A program made the position numbers and the translations under genes. Under the pieces are notes generated by a model. That model saw only the letters and a program-made list of their open reading frames with translations. It searched no databases and was not told the origin of the DNA. DNA of 64,000 nt from contig NC_092347.1 of the NCBI RefSeq assembly GCF_963676685.1, positions 89,282,592 through 89,346,591 of the forward strand, read 5' to 3'. Source of the DNA: Mytilus edulis (taxonomy: Eukaryota; Mollusca; Bivalvia; Mytilida; Mytilidae). Shown piece after piece: positions 1 to 11,700 of the stretch; positions within the stretch are counted from its first letter, which is position 1; the number at the start of each line of letters is the position of its first letter.

Positions 1-760
1 TATTCAATACACGGCTCCTAGAAAATTTCAGGGCAGATAGACCTTGACCAAACGAGCAATTATTTTGATTGCTTTGGTTTCTGAGATTTTAGCCAAAAAC
101 TGCATTTCTCCCTATGTACTATTTTTAGCCAGGTCAGCCATCTTGGTTCGCAAGCCGTGTCATCGGACATATTTTTTAAACTAGATACCCCAATGATGAT
201 TGTGAACAAGTATGGTTAAATTTGGTCCCGTAGTTTCAGAGGAGAAGATTTTTTTTTTAAAATACAAAAAATTACGATAAAATGACAAAAATTGACTATA
301 AAGGGCAATAACTCGTTAAGGGGTCAACTGAACATTTTCGTTATTTGACCTTTTTGTAGATCTTACTTTGCTGAACATTATTGCTGTAAACAGTTTATCT
401 CTATCTATAATAATATTCAAGATAATAACCCAAAACAGCAAAATTTCCTTAAAATTACCAATTCAGGGGCAAACCTGATAAACATTTTACCCAATGTAAG
501 ATTTGCTCTAAATGCTTTGGTTTCAGAGATATATAGAGCAAAAATTTTACCCCTATGTTCGATTTTAAGCCATGGCGGCCATCTTGGGTGGTTGGCCGGG
601 TCTACGGACAATTTTTTTAACTAGATACCCCAATGATGATTGTATAGTTAAATTTGGCCCAGTAGTTTCAGATGAGAAGATTTTTGTAATTGACGGACGA
701 CGGACGCCAAGTGATGAGAAGAGCTCACTTGGCCCGTTGGGCCAGGTGAGCTAAAAAAAA
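1..760 (+). repeat. bivalve dispersed element, two partial copies in direct repeat
   Basis: The blocks at about 30-255 and 495-700 are diverged copies of the same sequence. Both carry 'GCTTTGGTTTC', a 'GCC(A/G)...GCCATCTTGG' stretch and 'CTAGATACCCCAATGATGAT' followed by 'GTAGTTTCAGA'. The second copy runs on to a GC-rich hairpin and an A-run. The 60-64 aa ORFs here are not gene-like. I recall this as a common bivalve interspersed repeat; its class is uncertain. Confidence 0.7.
722..752 (+). other. terminal hairpin of the dispersed element
   Basis: Two 14-nt arms (722-735 and 739-752) pair with one G-T wobble around a 3-nt loop, and are followed by CTAA and an A-run. This marks the 3' end of the repeat. 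A hairpin just before CTAA recalls Helitron 3' ends but is not enough to assign that class. Confidence 0.6.
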
Positions 761-1300
761 AATATTTAGGGTCACTTTAGTATTCAATCATAATTTAACG
801 CAATTTACAAAAAACTGAGAGGCGGATTAAAGGGGCAGGGTCTCCGCACTCTTTTTTGTGGAAAAAACTTTGTTGATTATAAAGTAAATAAATGGAGCAT
901 GACTAACTTATGATAGTAGATGACCATCATGTGAGCTCATTATGTGAAGGCGTTTAGAAAAAAATCCTTATAACTCTTCGTTGAGCCCCAATCCCACTAG
1001 GCCACGATCGCCCCACGCCCACCGCGATCTAAAATTAATTCAGATCGTGGTAAGGGCGCGTTATGAGCGGCATGCAAATGTTAATTTTCGTTGTTTTCAC
1101 GAAGATACTACGTCCTCATTACGCTTCAGCTACAATAATACCACGTTCTCACCACGCTTTTTCTATAATTCTCCTGATCTTACTACGCTCATCGCGTTCT
1201 CACTACGACTATACCACGAGATATCCGACTGCAACACGATCTTAACACGCTTCCATTTATTTCTGATTAGTACGTAGATTTTTCGAAAACAAAACAGTCA

Positions 1301-1534
1301 TGCCACCAAAATCTATAAGAACACTAAGGCGTGCTGATAGGGGTAGATGTAGAGGCAGCTCTGATAGTAACGACTCCTGATTCAGCAGAGATGTCGGACC
1401 GACTAATCCAACCTAAATTACAACCTATTGCTGGTCCCTCAAGTTCAAATGACGATATATTAGTGAACAATAGAACAGATGACACAGATGTGTCAAGCAT
1501 ATTTGAGCCGTTAGAGGACAAGAGGTTCTTATAA
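1301..1534 (+). pseudogene. degenerate ORF remnant of the foldback element
   Basis: An ATG at 1301 opens a short basic reading frame (MPPKSIRTLRR...) that stops after 26 codons. A second frame continues as ...EMSDRLIQPKLQPIAGPSSS... to 1534. The right arm carries the same sequence inverted at about 5430-5606, where the two parts are in one frame but broken by an in-frame TGA. Two independently damaged copies suggest a once-continuous coding sequence starting MPPKS. I do not recognise the protein. It could belong to the element or be a captured host fragment. Confidence 0.45.
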
Positions 1535-2600
1535 CATACAGACAAACAAAACCTGGAGAGATTAAATATTTTATGAGAAAATGACAAATGAGAATGATGG
1601 TCGTAGTAGGGAACATAGTCAGGTCGTAAAACGAGCGAGATGAGGACGGTATGGGCGTGCTAGAATCGTACTATGTCCTAAACAGCGTGGTTTAAACGTG
1701 GTAAAGTCGTAGTTGAAGCGTAATTGGGTCGCGGTGAGAACTTGATGGTCGTAGTGAGGTCGTAATGACGTTGCTGTGAGATCGTAGCGCAGTCTCTCCG
1801 ATTAGAATCACGCTTTCGCTACGCTCTCGTTACGATGATACAGCGACCTTTGCGATTTTACCACGACCTCAATGCGCTCTCACTACGCTTCTACTACGAC
1901 CTATCTTGCCTCGACCACTCCACGATTGTTTTGAACATGTTCAAAGTTGACCACGCTCATCACGATCTTGAAGACCTCACTACGACCGTGATACGACCTT
2001 ATACCCCAGTCCCACTAGGCCACGATCGCACTACGATCTGTGAAAAAAAATGCAAATTTTGATGATCGTAGTGCGATCGTGTAGATCGCAGTAAGGTCGT
2101 ATCACGGTCGTCGTGAGGTCTTCGAGATCGTGAAGAGCGTGGCCAACTTTGAACATGTTCAAAACAATCGTGGTGCGGTCGTGGCGAAATCAGGTCGTAG
2201 TAGAAGCGTAGTGAGAGCGCACTAAGATCGTAGTAAGATCACAAAGGTCGCTGTACAATCGTAGCGAGAGCGTAGCGAAAGTGTGATCATATTCGGAGAG
2301 ACTGCGCTACGATCGCAGAGCGACGTTATCACGACCTCACTACGACTATCACGTTCTCACTGCGACCCAACTACGCTTCCACTATGACTATACTACGCTG
2401 TTCACGATCATAGTACGATTCTAGCACGCCCTTGCTGTCCTCATCACGCTCTTTTAGCGACCTGACTACGTTCACACTACGACCATCATTCTCATTGTCG
2501 TTTTCACATAAAATATATGAAAAAGCTCCCTAGATTTTCTTTGTTTGTATGTAATTATCCATCTTCTCTAACTGCTCAACCATGCTTCTCGTTTTTATAT
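1490..2600. repeat. 1.1-kb palindrome of CpG-rich decamer repeats
   Basis: The sequence folds on itself about position 2051. At the core, 2021-2038 and 2064-2081 are perfect 18-nt complements around 25 nt. Further out, 'TTTTGAACATGTTCAAA' at about 1929-1945 matches 2147-2163, and 'GACTGCGCTACGATC'-type blocks at about 1785 and 2310 pair. The outermost clear pairing is about 1492 with 2585. The arms are imperfect but collinear throughout. Confidence 0.8.
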
Positions 2601-2675
2601 AGATTAGACCGTTGGTTTTTCCATTTAAATGTTTTAACACTAGTAATATTTATAGCGTGCTGATTGATGTGAGCC

Positions 2676-2700
2676 AATAATAATAATAATAATAATAATA
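2676..2700 (+). repeat. (AAT)n tail of the LINE
   Basis: About eight AAT units; reverse-complemented, this is the 3' simple-repeat tail of the minus-strand LINE. Confidence 0.8.
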
Positions 2701-2859
2701 TCTTTATTTAGAAAGAGTAACTCATTTGGATTACACCAATTTTCAATAAGGCTCTCTTAATACAATAATAATTACATTACAAATAAACAATGCATCAATA
2801 ATAATGGTAAATAAAGATTATGTACAATTTAAAATACAATAAACAATTATGATATGGCA

Positions 2860-5238
2860 TTACAGTAAAAATATGATGGTAATGTTAAAAGTACATAGAT
2901 TTGTATTTATGTTTAAATTCGGATACTGTATTTGATTTTTTTTTATTGAATTAGGAAGAGCATTCCACACTTTTGGTCCATTGTACGAGAAACTAGACTT
3001 ATACAACTCTGTATTTGGTTTTGGAATAATAAAATTATCTGAGGATGAAAATCTCGTATTATATTTTTCGTTTGCAGAAGTTGATACAATAACACTGGAC
3101 ATATATTCTGGAGCTAAGCCATGTTTTGCCTTATACATTAGTAATGATTTGTGATAAAGTATTCTTTGTGTGATTGGCACAATGTTACATTCGTGAAATA
3201 ATTCTCTTGAAGGTTTGGTGTAATCATGTTCGTCTAAAATTATTCTTGCTGCCCTTTTTTGCAGTTTTAGTAAACTATCTAATAGAAAGTTATTACAGTT
3301 TCCCCATATTGAACAACAATAATCTAAGTGAGGTAAAACGTAAGCGTTATGGTACATTTGTCTAGCTTTATGATTTAAATATTTCTTTATCCTTTTTAGT
3401 AAAGCTAAAGAAGAGTTAAGTTTTTTGATTATATAATCGATATGAGAAGACCAAGATAGAGATGCATCATTTAAAACACCTAGAACTTTTTCACATGTAC
3501 TTTCTATAATTTGTTGTCCATTTAAAGCAAGATTAATGTTTTCATTTGATGAAACGGAAAACTTTTGTTTAGATCCAATGCATATAGCTTTCGTTTTAGA
3601 TACATTTACAGCCATTTTATTGTCATCACACCAGCGAAAAATATCTTGTAAAACCGTATTAAGTTTTTGACTGATGCAACTTTTGTTTTGTCCAATGACT
3701 GATATAGTGCTATCATCAGCAAATAAATCGGTGTTATGATTAGGATTAGACAAAGGAAGATCATTAATAAAAATTAAAAACAACACCGGTCCTAATACGG
3801 ATCCTTGAGGTACACCCGTTTTTTGTTTTTGTACGTCTGATAATGTATTTGAAATAGATACTTTCTGATATCTGTCAGCCAAATATGATGTAAACCAACG
3901 TAATGAAGTATAAGCTAATTTGTATTTGTTTAATTTTTGAATAAGCAGTTCATGATTGAGAAGATCAAAGGCTTTTGCTAGATCTAGAAATACTGCTCCA
4001 ACAAGATCGCCATCATCAATGGCTTTAAGCCATTTATCTATTAAAGCTGTTAAAGCAGTTTGACAAGAATGGTTTGCACGAAAGCCTGACTGCATTCTAT
4101 ACAATAACTTGTATTTATTAAGATATTTTACTAAGTGTGTTTTCACATGTTTGTCAAGGATTTTAGAAATGAGTGGTAAAATTGCAATTGGTCTATAATT
4201 AAAAACATCCTGTTTTGAGCCTTTGTTCTTATAAACTGGTATAACTTTTGCCAGTTTAAATGAGGATGGAAAAATACATTTTTTGATACTCAAATTAAAA
4301 ATATGACAAAGTGGTAGTGAAATAGCATGAGAAGACATCTTTAAAAATTTTGCACTTATGGTATCAAGGCCTGTTGCTTTTGATTCATCTAGTGCTTTTA
4401 GTTGTAAACACACAAAATCATAACTCATAAGTGGTATAGAAAAATACACGTCATCTGGTACATGACCCGATATAAAATCACCGAGTTTGTTAAAAAAACT
4501 ACTAGAATTGTTGATGTTTTGATCTATATTAAGATTATCTGTGATATTTGTGAAATAAGCATTAAAAACATCAGCAATGCCTTTTGGTTCTAAAATTTCC
4601 TTTTTGTTACAATCACTTATGATTTTTATACTGGTATGATTGTCGGTACCGCTGACAGTATGTAGGTGCTTCCATAATTTACTGCTGTTGCTCTTTTTTT
4701 TTTCTATGATATTGGTATAATAATTTTGTTTAGAGTTTTCGAGATATTTGACTTTATTTCTCCAAAGTCTATAACTATACATATCTTTTTTCTTATGATA
4801 AAAATCACGTTTTCTCATGCTATCTAGAATTTCATCATTCATCTACTCATTTTGATACAAACGTTTTACTCTCTTTCTAATGAGTGGAGCATGATGATTT
4901 AATACTTTAGTAAAAATATTCAAAAAAGACAACAGTGCTTCTTCGGGGTCATCAATTTCTAATACACAATTAAATGAACACTGTGATATGTCATTGACAA
5001 AATCATTTTCATTAAAATGTTTAGTAGATCTGAACGTAATATATTCATGAATTTTCTTTTTCGATTTTAACCCTCTTTTGTGAGAAATGCATACTGGATA
5101 ATGGTCACTGATAGAATACTTCGGAACAGATATAAAATGAATATTATGTGGTTCATTGCTATAAATATGGTCTACCAAAGATGAAGATGTTTGTGTGACT
5201 CGAGTAGGAACTGAGACTATTTGAGACAAGTTAAACAT
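2860..5238 (-). pseudogene. LINE ORF2: endonuclease C-terminus plus reverse transcriptase
   Basis: The upstream part (5238-4843, 131 aa) contains the end of an apurinic-type endonuclease: PTR, then SLVDHIYSN, then SDHYPV, the conserved SDH catalytic motif. It ends at a TAG directly followed in the same frame by a 660-aa frame (4842-2860), so a single stop interrupts ORF2. In the 660-aa part the RT motifs are in order: NYRPIAILPLISKI (about residues 215-228), SGFRANHSC (252-260), DLAKAFD (287-293), GVPQGSVLGP (343-352) and the catalytic FADD box (374-377). The C-terminal thumb-like part (PHLDYCCSIWG...LQKRAARII) is typical of Jockey/CR1-like elements. The copy is dead: it lacks the 5' end and has the internal stop, but the RT frame is otherwise open, suggesting fairly recent insertion. 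Confidence 0.93.
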
Positions 5239-5284
5239 GTTTTTTAAATGTGACTATTTAGCTGGAATCTTTCTCGACGACAAA

Positions 5285-5405
5285 TTAATATTAAAGCCAA
5301 GGCTCCGTGTTGAAGGCCGTACCTTTGCCTATAATGGTTTACTTTTAAAAATTGTTACTTGGATGGAGAGTTGTCTCATTGGCACTCATACCACATCTTC
5401 CTATA
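5285..5405 (-). repeat. family A fragment
   Basis: Contains 'AAGGCTCCGTGTTGAAGGCC' and 'GAGTTGTCTCATTGGCA', shared with 35695-35830 in this window. It lies between the LINE 5' end and the right foldback arm. Confidence 0.7.
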
Positions 5406-5429
5406 TATATTAATACATCTATGTCATCT

Positions 5430-5606
5430 CTGCTATCTTTCAATAAAATATCGTCATTGAGTGTTATGGACCAGCAATAGGTTGTAATTTAGGTTGGATT
5501 GGTCGGTCCGACATCTTTGCTTGATCAGGATTCGTTACTTTGCTCCCTCTGCCTCTACATCAACTCATACCACCATGCCCATGTGTTCTGGTAGATTTTG
5601 GTGGCA
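5430..5606 (-). pseudogene. second copy of the foldback ORF remnant
   Basis: Reverse-complement counterpart of 1301-1440. It opens with MPPKSTRTHGHGG, has an in-frame TGA, then continues ...KMSDRPIQPKLQPIAGP and stops. It shares the QPKLQPIAGP segment with the left copy. Confidence 0.45.
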
Positions 5607-5991
5607 TGACTGTATAGTTTGCGAGAAATCTACGATTTAATCAGAAATAGAAGGAATTGAACTGTATTGATATGGAACGCAATGTTGACGTTATTGTTGA
5701 GAACGTAGTAAGGTCGCGCTATGAACGTAGTATAATCGTGGTAAGAACGTGTTATAATCGCAGTAAGATCGTGTTGCAATCGGATAACTCGTGGTAGGGT
5801 CGTAGTGTAGAGAGTGTAGAAAGATCTTGATAAGCGTAGTGAGGTCGCAGAATAAGCACGATGAGAACGTGGTATAATCGTAGCGGTATCTTTGTAGAAG
5901 CGTAGAGAGGACGTAGTAGCATCGTGAAAGCAACGAAATTTACATTTTCATGCCGCTCATACCGCGACCTCACCACGATCTTAATTTAGAA

Positions 5992-6428
5992 TGAAATTCA
6001 AAACAGTGTGGCTGTGGCCATTGATTGACACATTAAATTCATCCATTGACTGGGACAATTTAGGTGAACGTTTGTATGTGACGACCACTGCTTACTATGT
6101 ACTTTTTAAAGACACTTAAACTAAGGGGTCACCAAAGGTTCTCAACACCTTAATAAAGTAATTCGAAAAATTAATGAGAAATAACACGATGTTTTGATTT
6201 AAATCAATTATATAAATCAAAACATAAAGGTTATTCCTGATTATTTTTTCGAATTATTTTATAATTAAAGGCGTTAAAAAACCTTTGGTAACCCCACAGT
6301 TTAAATGTCTATCGTAGGTACGTCGTGAACAGTGGTCGTTACAGACAAACGTTCACGTAAATTGTCCCAGTCAATGGATGAATTTAATGTGTCAATCAAT
6401 GGCCACAGCCACACTGTTTTGAATTTCA
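5992..6428. mobile_element. 437-bp palindromic MITE inside the foldback arm
   Basis: The two halves are inverted copies: the first roughly 73 nt of each arm are essentially identical (starting TGAAATTCAAAACAGTGTGG), and identity decays towards the centre near 6210. It interrupts foldback sequence: the left arm's 'GATCTAAAATTAATTCAGATC' region is split here, with TTTAGA present on both sides as a possible target duplication. There is no coding capacity, so this is non-autonomous; superfamily not determined. Confidence 0.85.
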
Positions 6429-6545
6429 CTCTATTTTAGATCGCGGTGAGCGTGGTGCGATCGTGGTCTAGTGGGACTGGGGCTTTACTACGAGCTTTTT
6501 TTCACAGATCGTAGTGCGATCGTGGCCCAGTAGGACTGCAGTATT

Positions 6546-7131
6546 ATGGATGACGGAATGGCAGAATGACGGGATGAAGGACAAGTGTAAAACTATATAT
6601 ATGACCCCGACCTAAGTCAACGAGACTATAAAAATATTTGCCTACATGTACATGTAATAGATATAGTCTTTTCATATTTGAGTGACGTCATTCTTTTTTT
6701 CAATTATTGTCCACTAATTTTTATAAATAGTATATCTGACCTCTTTTGTAAGATGGATAAGTTTGTAAACATTTTAGAGGAATATAGAATGTCATGTGTA
6801 AATTATTTGACAATTGCCAGATTCCGTAACACTTTCAGCAGATTATATTTATTCACAGTGATCCATAGTTATGGATTTAGAATTTTATTATTTTCTCTCT
6901 CATCGAATTGGTACACCTTATCACTACTTTTGTATTGTAATATGAATATCTTGTCTTTTTTTAATTGATCGCCAAAACAGGAACTTTAGCTGATGAATGT
7001 AAATTTTCAAATCTTTACTTAAAAATTATAATTGTTAATACTACACAGGTTGCTTCCTTGGCGCAATTTTGCATATTCTGTGGTATCATACCAGAAACAC
7101 GTGTTATGTTTTCGCAATTTTTTTTTTTTTA
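6546..7131. other. AT-rich spacer, no gene seen
   Basis: AT-rich sequence with one 96-aa ORF (6678-6968) of low complexity, rich in Phe, Ile, Leu and Ser. It shows no recognisable domain, so I do not call it a gene. Confidence 0.5.
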
Positions 7132-7224
7132 AGTTTTGAATTTTGAATTATGAATTATGAACTATGAATTATGAATTTTGAATTTTGAATTTTGAATTTT
7201 GAATTCTGAATTTTGAATTTTGAA
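7132..7224 (+). repeat. heptamer microsatellite (TTTTGAA)n
   Basis: About 13 imperfect copies of a 7-bp unit with variants such as TTATGAA and TTCTGAA. Confidence 0.85.
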
Positions 7225-7340
7225 TGATCCGATCCATTCGTGTGATGTGTTTCAGCTTTTGATTTAGCCATTTGATTAGGGACTTTCCGTTTAGAATTTT
7301 CCTCAATGTTCGGTATTTTAGCTATTTTACTAAATTTTTC
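7225..7340 (-). repeat. family B fragment
   Basis: Carries 'GATGTGTTTCAGCTTTTGAT' and 'GGGACTTTCCGTTT', also found at 21320, 27760, 29690 and 49670. Confidence 0.7.
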
Positions 7341-8614
7341 TCTTTACATCAACTCATTTTTCAAACATTTAAGCCGAAAAAGTATGAAGAAAACGAAATG
7401 CTTAAGGAAATACAAAAAATCGTTAGGTACAGGTAAGAGGTACAAATATATTTAGGTTAAACATTTATCAACAGTTTTATCTATATAATAGCAAACGGAT
7501 AAAGTCGCTGGTAAAAAAAGTATAAATCCATGGAAACGTTGCATGCGTTATAAAAAAAAATATGATATTCGGAATGATTTATTATAATAAGACAACTATC
7601 TCCATAAGAGTATGAACCAATACAAGTCAATGTAAGAAATTTTACAATGAGCAAAAAACACATTTAGTTTAAATTTGTAACTACGATAATGTTTTAAAAA
7701 ATATGAATAAAAGTATGAAAGTGAATATATTTCCTATTCTTTATAGTAATAAAGCAGGGTCGTACATATGTTTCTGTCTAGTATTTAAACTTTAAACATT
7801 TCACTATTACATATTTAATCTTTAAGAACTATCTAACTTGTTCGTACTTGGAACGGAGGTATCATATATTGTAGGATTAAAATTATCTAATTTTGGTGCA
7901 ATTTAAATCACGTTTCCCCGGTATAAATTCTTTCGTCACAAAGATTTAATAAATCACACAAAATAATAAAATTAAAAAGCCAACAATGATAATGCGTTGT
8001 ACCCCCTGTCAATTTATTGAATTTTATTTACCTAGGAATTAAACGGTGAAAGCTTGGTATTGAATGGTCAATACTTGAAGTCTCGACTTAAATCTTCAAA
8101 CTAAACAAGGCTCTGTACCGTATTAGCCGGATTCTACCGTACATAGCAGGTTATAGCTACTGTTACCCCCAGTCTATCACGTTTATCAAGAGTCATATTG
8201 ATATTTTTCTTCAGGATGTGATAGTTAAACTTAGTTCACCAATCAAATGAAAACTTTTTTTTTCAATATAAGAAATGAAAAAGATTAGATTTCTCATAAA
8301 TATGAATTAACGATGCGAGAAGAATGATTTGAAAGATAATTGGGGAAGTTTTATGTTCGAATCATATCTATTTAAGGAAAATTAAAGCATGACAACATTT
8401 AACGGTGAAAAATTATCTGATGGAGAACCGAACAACAGGTAGCGCTTAAGACTGTCAACTTCCGAACAGACTTTTCATTATCGTGTTATGTTCCGAAACA
8501 AAACTTGTCATTCACTTTGATGGGGATTTAATTTCGAAATAGAACTATTTATTCCGATTTTACAGCGTACAATGGCGTAAGAGAAATATAATCGGACATA
8601 ATTATATAATTATA
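7341..8614. other. upstream region of the plus-strand gene
   Basis: No ORF or clear repeat family. It presumably holds the promoter and 5' leader of the gene starting at 8615, but I see no convincing TATA or initiator. The frame stays open for some distance upstream of the ATG, so a further 5' coding exon or extension cannot be excluded. Confidence 0.35.
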
Positions 8615-8734
8615 ATGCCTGAGAAAATATTTACGACTAGACCGTGGACTCAACATCCATTGTCTCCAGGAAAACTATACAGACAGCAGCGAGCAGATAT
8701 TAAAACACCTGTCATTAATACATACGCCAAACAG
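8615..8734 (+). CDS. exon 1 of the unrecognised gene
   Basis: Forty codons from ATG, ending in phase 0 at a consensus 5' splice site (CAG|GTAAGA). Reading past the donor quickly gives low-complexity Val/Phe sequence, which supports a real exon end. Confidence 0.7.
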
Positions 8735-11700
8735 GTAAGATTAATTATATCTGTTAGGAATGAGTATGTGTTTGTTGTTTTGGTTTTTTTTTTATTTGTA
8801 TAAATTTGTGTTTTGTACCCTGGTCCAGTGGGACAAACTACTGTACCAATACAACTACTTTTAAGGTACAGACTAACTAGAAATTTTACCATCTTTAAGT
8901 AGGATCCTGGTTAAGATGTATGCTGGAAAGTCTATATGGCTTCGCGGGATATAGATACGCTGACACATCACCTGTTTATTAGACTGAGGCCTAGTATACT
9001 TCATATGTTGGGAGAGCGCCAAGCCTCTTTTACGTGTAAAAATTATTTCGACGATGCTTACAGTGTTTCTTAGCGAGCCTGTTCCAATAGGAAATGGTAG
9101 ACCATATAAAACATGGCTATATTCACAATAGAAATCTCATTTTTTTTTTTAAATTTCAGAACAGACTGACTATGCGATATGGGCTTTGCTTATTGTTGAA
9201 GACCCTACGGTGACATATAGTTGTTTTTATCTGTGTCATTTGATCTCTTGTGAAGAGTTGTCTCATTGGTAATCATACCGCATTTTTTATATATTGCTTA
9301 CTGTTTCTAGACCAAAACACTCATAACATATTTGAGTTTATATGTATTTTCGTTTTATTTTTTTATCTTGTTTATTTCTGTTCCACTAATTGTGTGCATG
9401 TCCCCTTCGAATCATTTCTTACTTTTGAAGTTATATAATACTTGTCGTGTACGGTTTACACTTATGTGACTGTGTTATCACATTACTAAAACCATACTGT
9501 CAAAGCAAAGTGTACCCTCTCTCTGTTCAAATTTTATTATATTGAGGGGCAGCTAGTACAAACTACAATTATTTTTGGGGGAAGGACGCTTCATTCATTG
9601 TAAAGTTGTAAGGACAAAGTCAAGAAAACACAAAACTAAGGAAAATAAGTTGAATCTTTCAAGAAAATGAACAAAAATTCTTAAAGACTTAAGATGCGCA
9701 TGAAATATGTTTGTTTTAATAGAAACTAATATCAATAAGTGAATCGATAAAATTGTCCTTTACACGTTCGTCCAAACATATATCCTACGAGAAGTACATG
9801 CTTGTCTGGAACTGTAAGATAATCTTTAAATGGTAATCAATGATTGTGTACTAGGCCTCTAAATACAAGAATAGTCATAAAGTCACGAAAGCAAAAACCT
9901 AAAATATTAGACTAAAGAATGTCGATCTAGAGTGGGGATGGGTTTTTTTTTCAAGTTAGAAATGCGTAAATTTATGAAAGTTTTCCTATATCCGTTCTCT
10001 GGAAATTCTTCTACAAACATTTAATCATAGAAGGTCTTTCTTTATTTTTACGTTTTCACGTCTGAAAGAAATATGATTTATATGTATTATATAAAACGAC
10101 AATTTACAAAATAAAATAATTAAGGACTACTGCGTGGATTGACCAGTTTGTGTATTTAAACAATTATAGTATATAAATATGGAGATATCATGGTATGATT
10201 GCAAATGAGACAATTATGCAACAGTCGAAATGGCGTGGATTTAAGTAAGTATAGGCCATCTAATGGCCTTCAACAATGAGAAAAATCAATAATGATTTTT
10301 TTTTCATGTGGAGTCATTGTTCAAAATACCACTTGAACGTTTAATTATCCAATACTTTAGACAAGGGTGCCTTTAGGACAATACAACAAGTAATTTCTAG
10401 ATAATCTTTATAGAAACAAGCAATTCGTTATAAAAACATCAAAATATTAATATTCAACATGTTATTTTAAAATTAAAATTTCCTAGGATTAGGTAAGGAA
10501 TAAAGTTTAATACATTGACAATTTGATATGATAGCCAATGGCTAATATGTGTGACCAATCTAACGTTCAAAGTTTGGGTTTGCAGTGGATGTGTTGCATT
10601 CATTTTAATTTGCTATCTTGATAAATGTTCATGTCAATGTTTTATCAGGACTTTAGCTTCAACATCATGCTACTAGCTTATAATGTAGGTTGACGGTCAT
10701 CATTGGAGATCGCGTTGTACGTTTAAATGTTCTTTTATCTTATAAACTTTTATAATTTCATTCTAAAATCTTTTTTTATAATTTACTTGAAAAAACATAT
10801 AAACCTAATATATTCGATTGGGAAGATGTACGATGACGCTTTAATTTCAAAATATTTCGAACAAAATACTTTTCAACTGAAGGGGAACTTTCACGAGTAG
10901 CATTTGACGAGAACCAAAATCTGCCAATGGTAAGTGATGGACGAATAAAGTTAAAGCCAGAGTTATAATTTGCGTTCGCTGTACATTTCCCAATCAAACA
11001 ACTTCAGAAACACTAAAAGCAGAGTCTAAATAGAATGATAACATGTTAACTTATAGATCTGTTGATTTGTTTGTGTTGGTATGCTGCTGTCTCATTATAT
11101 TAAAATACCAAACGAATCATTTACCATCTATATAATTTTATCAGAAGATAAAGACCCTTGTTGATTGAAATTCATTTCATAAAGACCCAGTGTCATTTAA
11201 GCATTGAATTTAAATAAAAGGCATACGTCGTTCTATTTCTTGATAAATTCAACAAAGAGGTCATAACATTTAAAATGCAATAATGGCGTTCAAATCAAAT
11301 TTAATATCTATGTATTTTAAATAACACATGAGCAAGTATTGAATATCAAATAAGTGAAAGCTGTGTTTATCATGATATATCATCAGTTAAAAGATCAATC
11401 TGAGAAGAAATTATTTACACGTTCATGCTTCGTAGGTTACCAGTATACATTATTTCAATTATCTGAAAAATGGCCATGGGAGTGAAAAGCCAACAGGACT
11501 CTCATATTTCACTTCTAGTTTAATAATATTAAAGTTACCAAGTTTACCGCACCAGATGCGTATTTCGAAAATAAATGTCTCTTCAGTGATGCTCGAGGCC
11601 AAATAATTTGAAAATGCATTAGGAATAATATAAACAAATAAGAGCTTTTTCTATAAACCAGAACGGAATGAAGTCTAAGGAGTTTGCCTTTTAGTAACAT

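Larger units (their letters stand above)
2676..5250 (-). mobile_element. 5'-truncated LINE (non-LTR retrotransposon)
   Basis: The element reads on the minus strand. It starts part-way through the endonuclease domain near 5250 and ends in a (TTA)n tail, seen as AATAATAAT at 2676-2700 on the plus strand. Loss of the 5' end and a simple-repeat 3' tail are typical of target-primed reverse transcription. ORF1 and the N-terminal part of the endonuclease are absent. The RT sequence is of the Jockey/CR1/I-like type; the exact clade needs a phylogeny. Confidence 0.9.
963..6545. mobile_element. foldback-type element, interrupted by a LINE and a MITE
   Basis: Sequence from 963 to about 1480 reappears inverted from about 6545 back to 5405. 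Shared parts in order are the end motif 'CCCACTAGGCCACGATCG', a 'GAGCGGCATG' block, the 10-bp repeat array and the 'ATGCCACCAAAATCTA' ORF start. The arms consist of degenerate units such as CACTACGACC or TCGTAGTGAG every 10-11 bp, unusually CpG-rich for this AT-rich window. Long inverted repeats built from about 10-bp direct repeats are the hallmark of Drosophila Foldback elements; applying that label here is inference. The end motif recurs at about 2005-2040, so more than one copy is joined. A LINE sits between the arms and a palindromic MITE lies within the right arm. Confidence 0.7.

Noticed and set aside
6678..6968. 96-aa ORF
   Set aside because: Phe/Ile/Leu-rich composition expected of AT-rich noncoding DNA, no recognisable motif.
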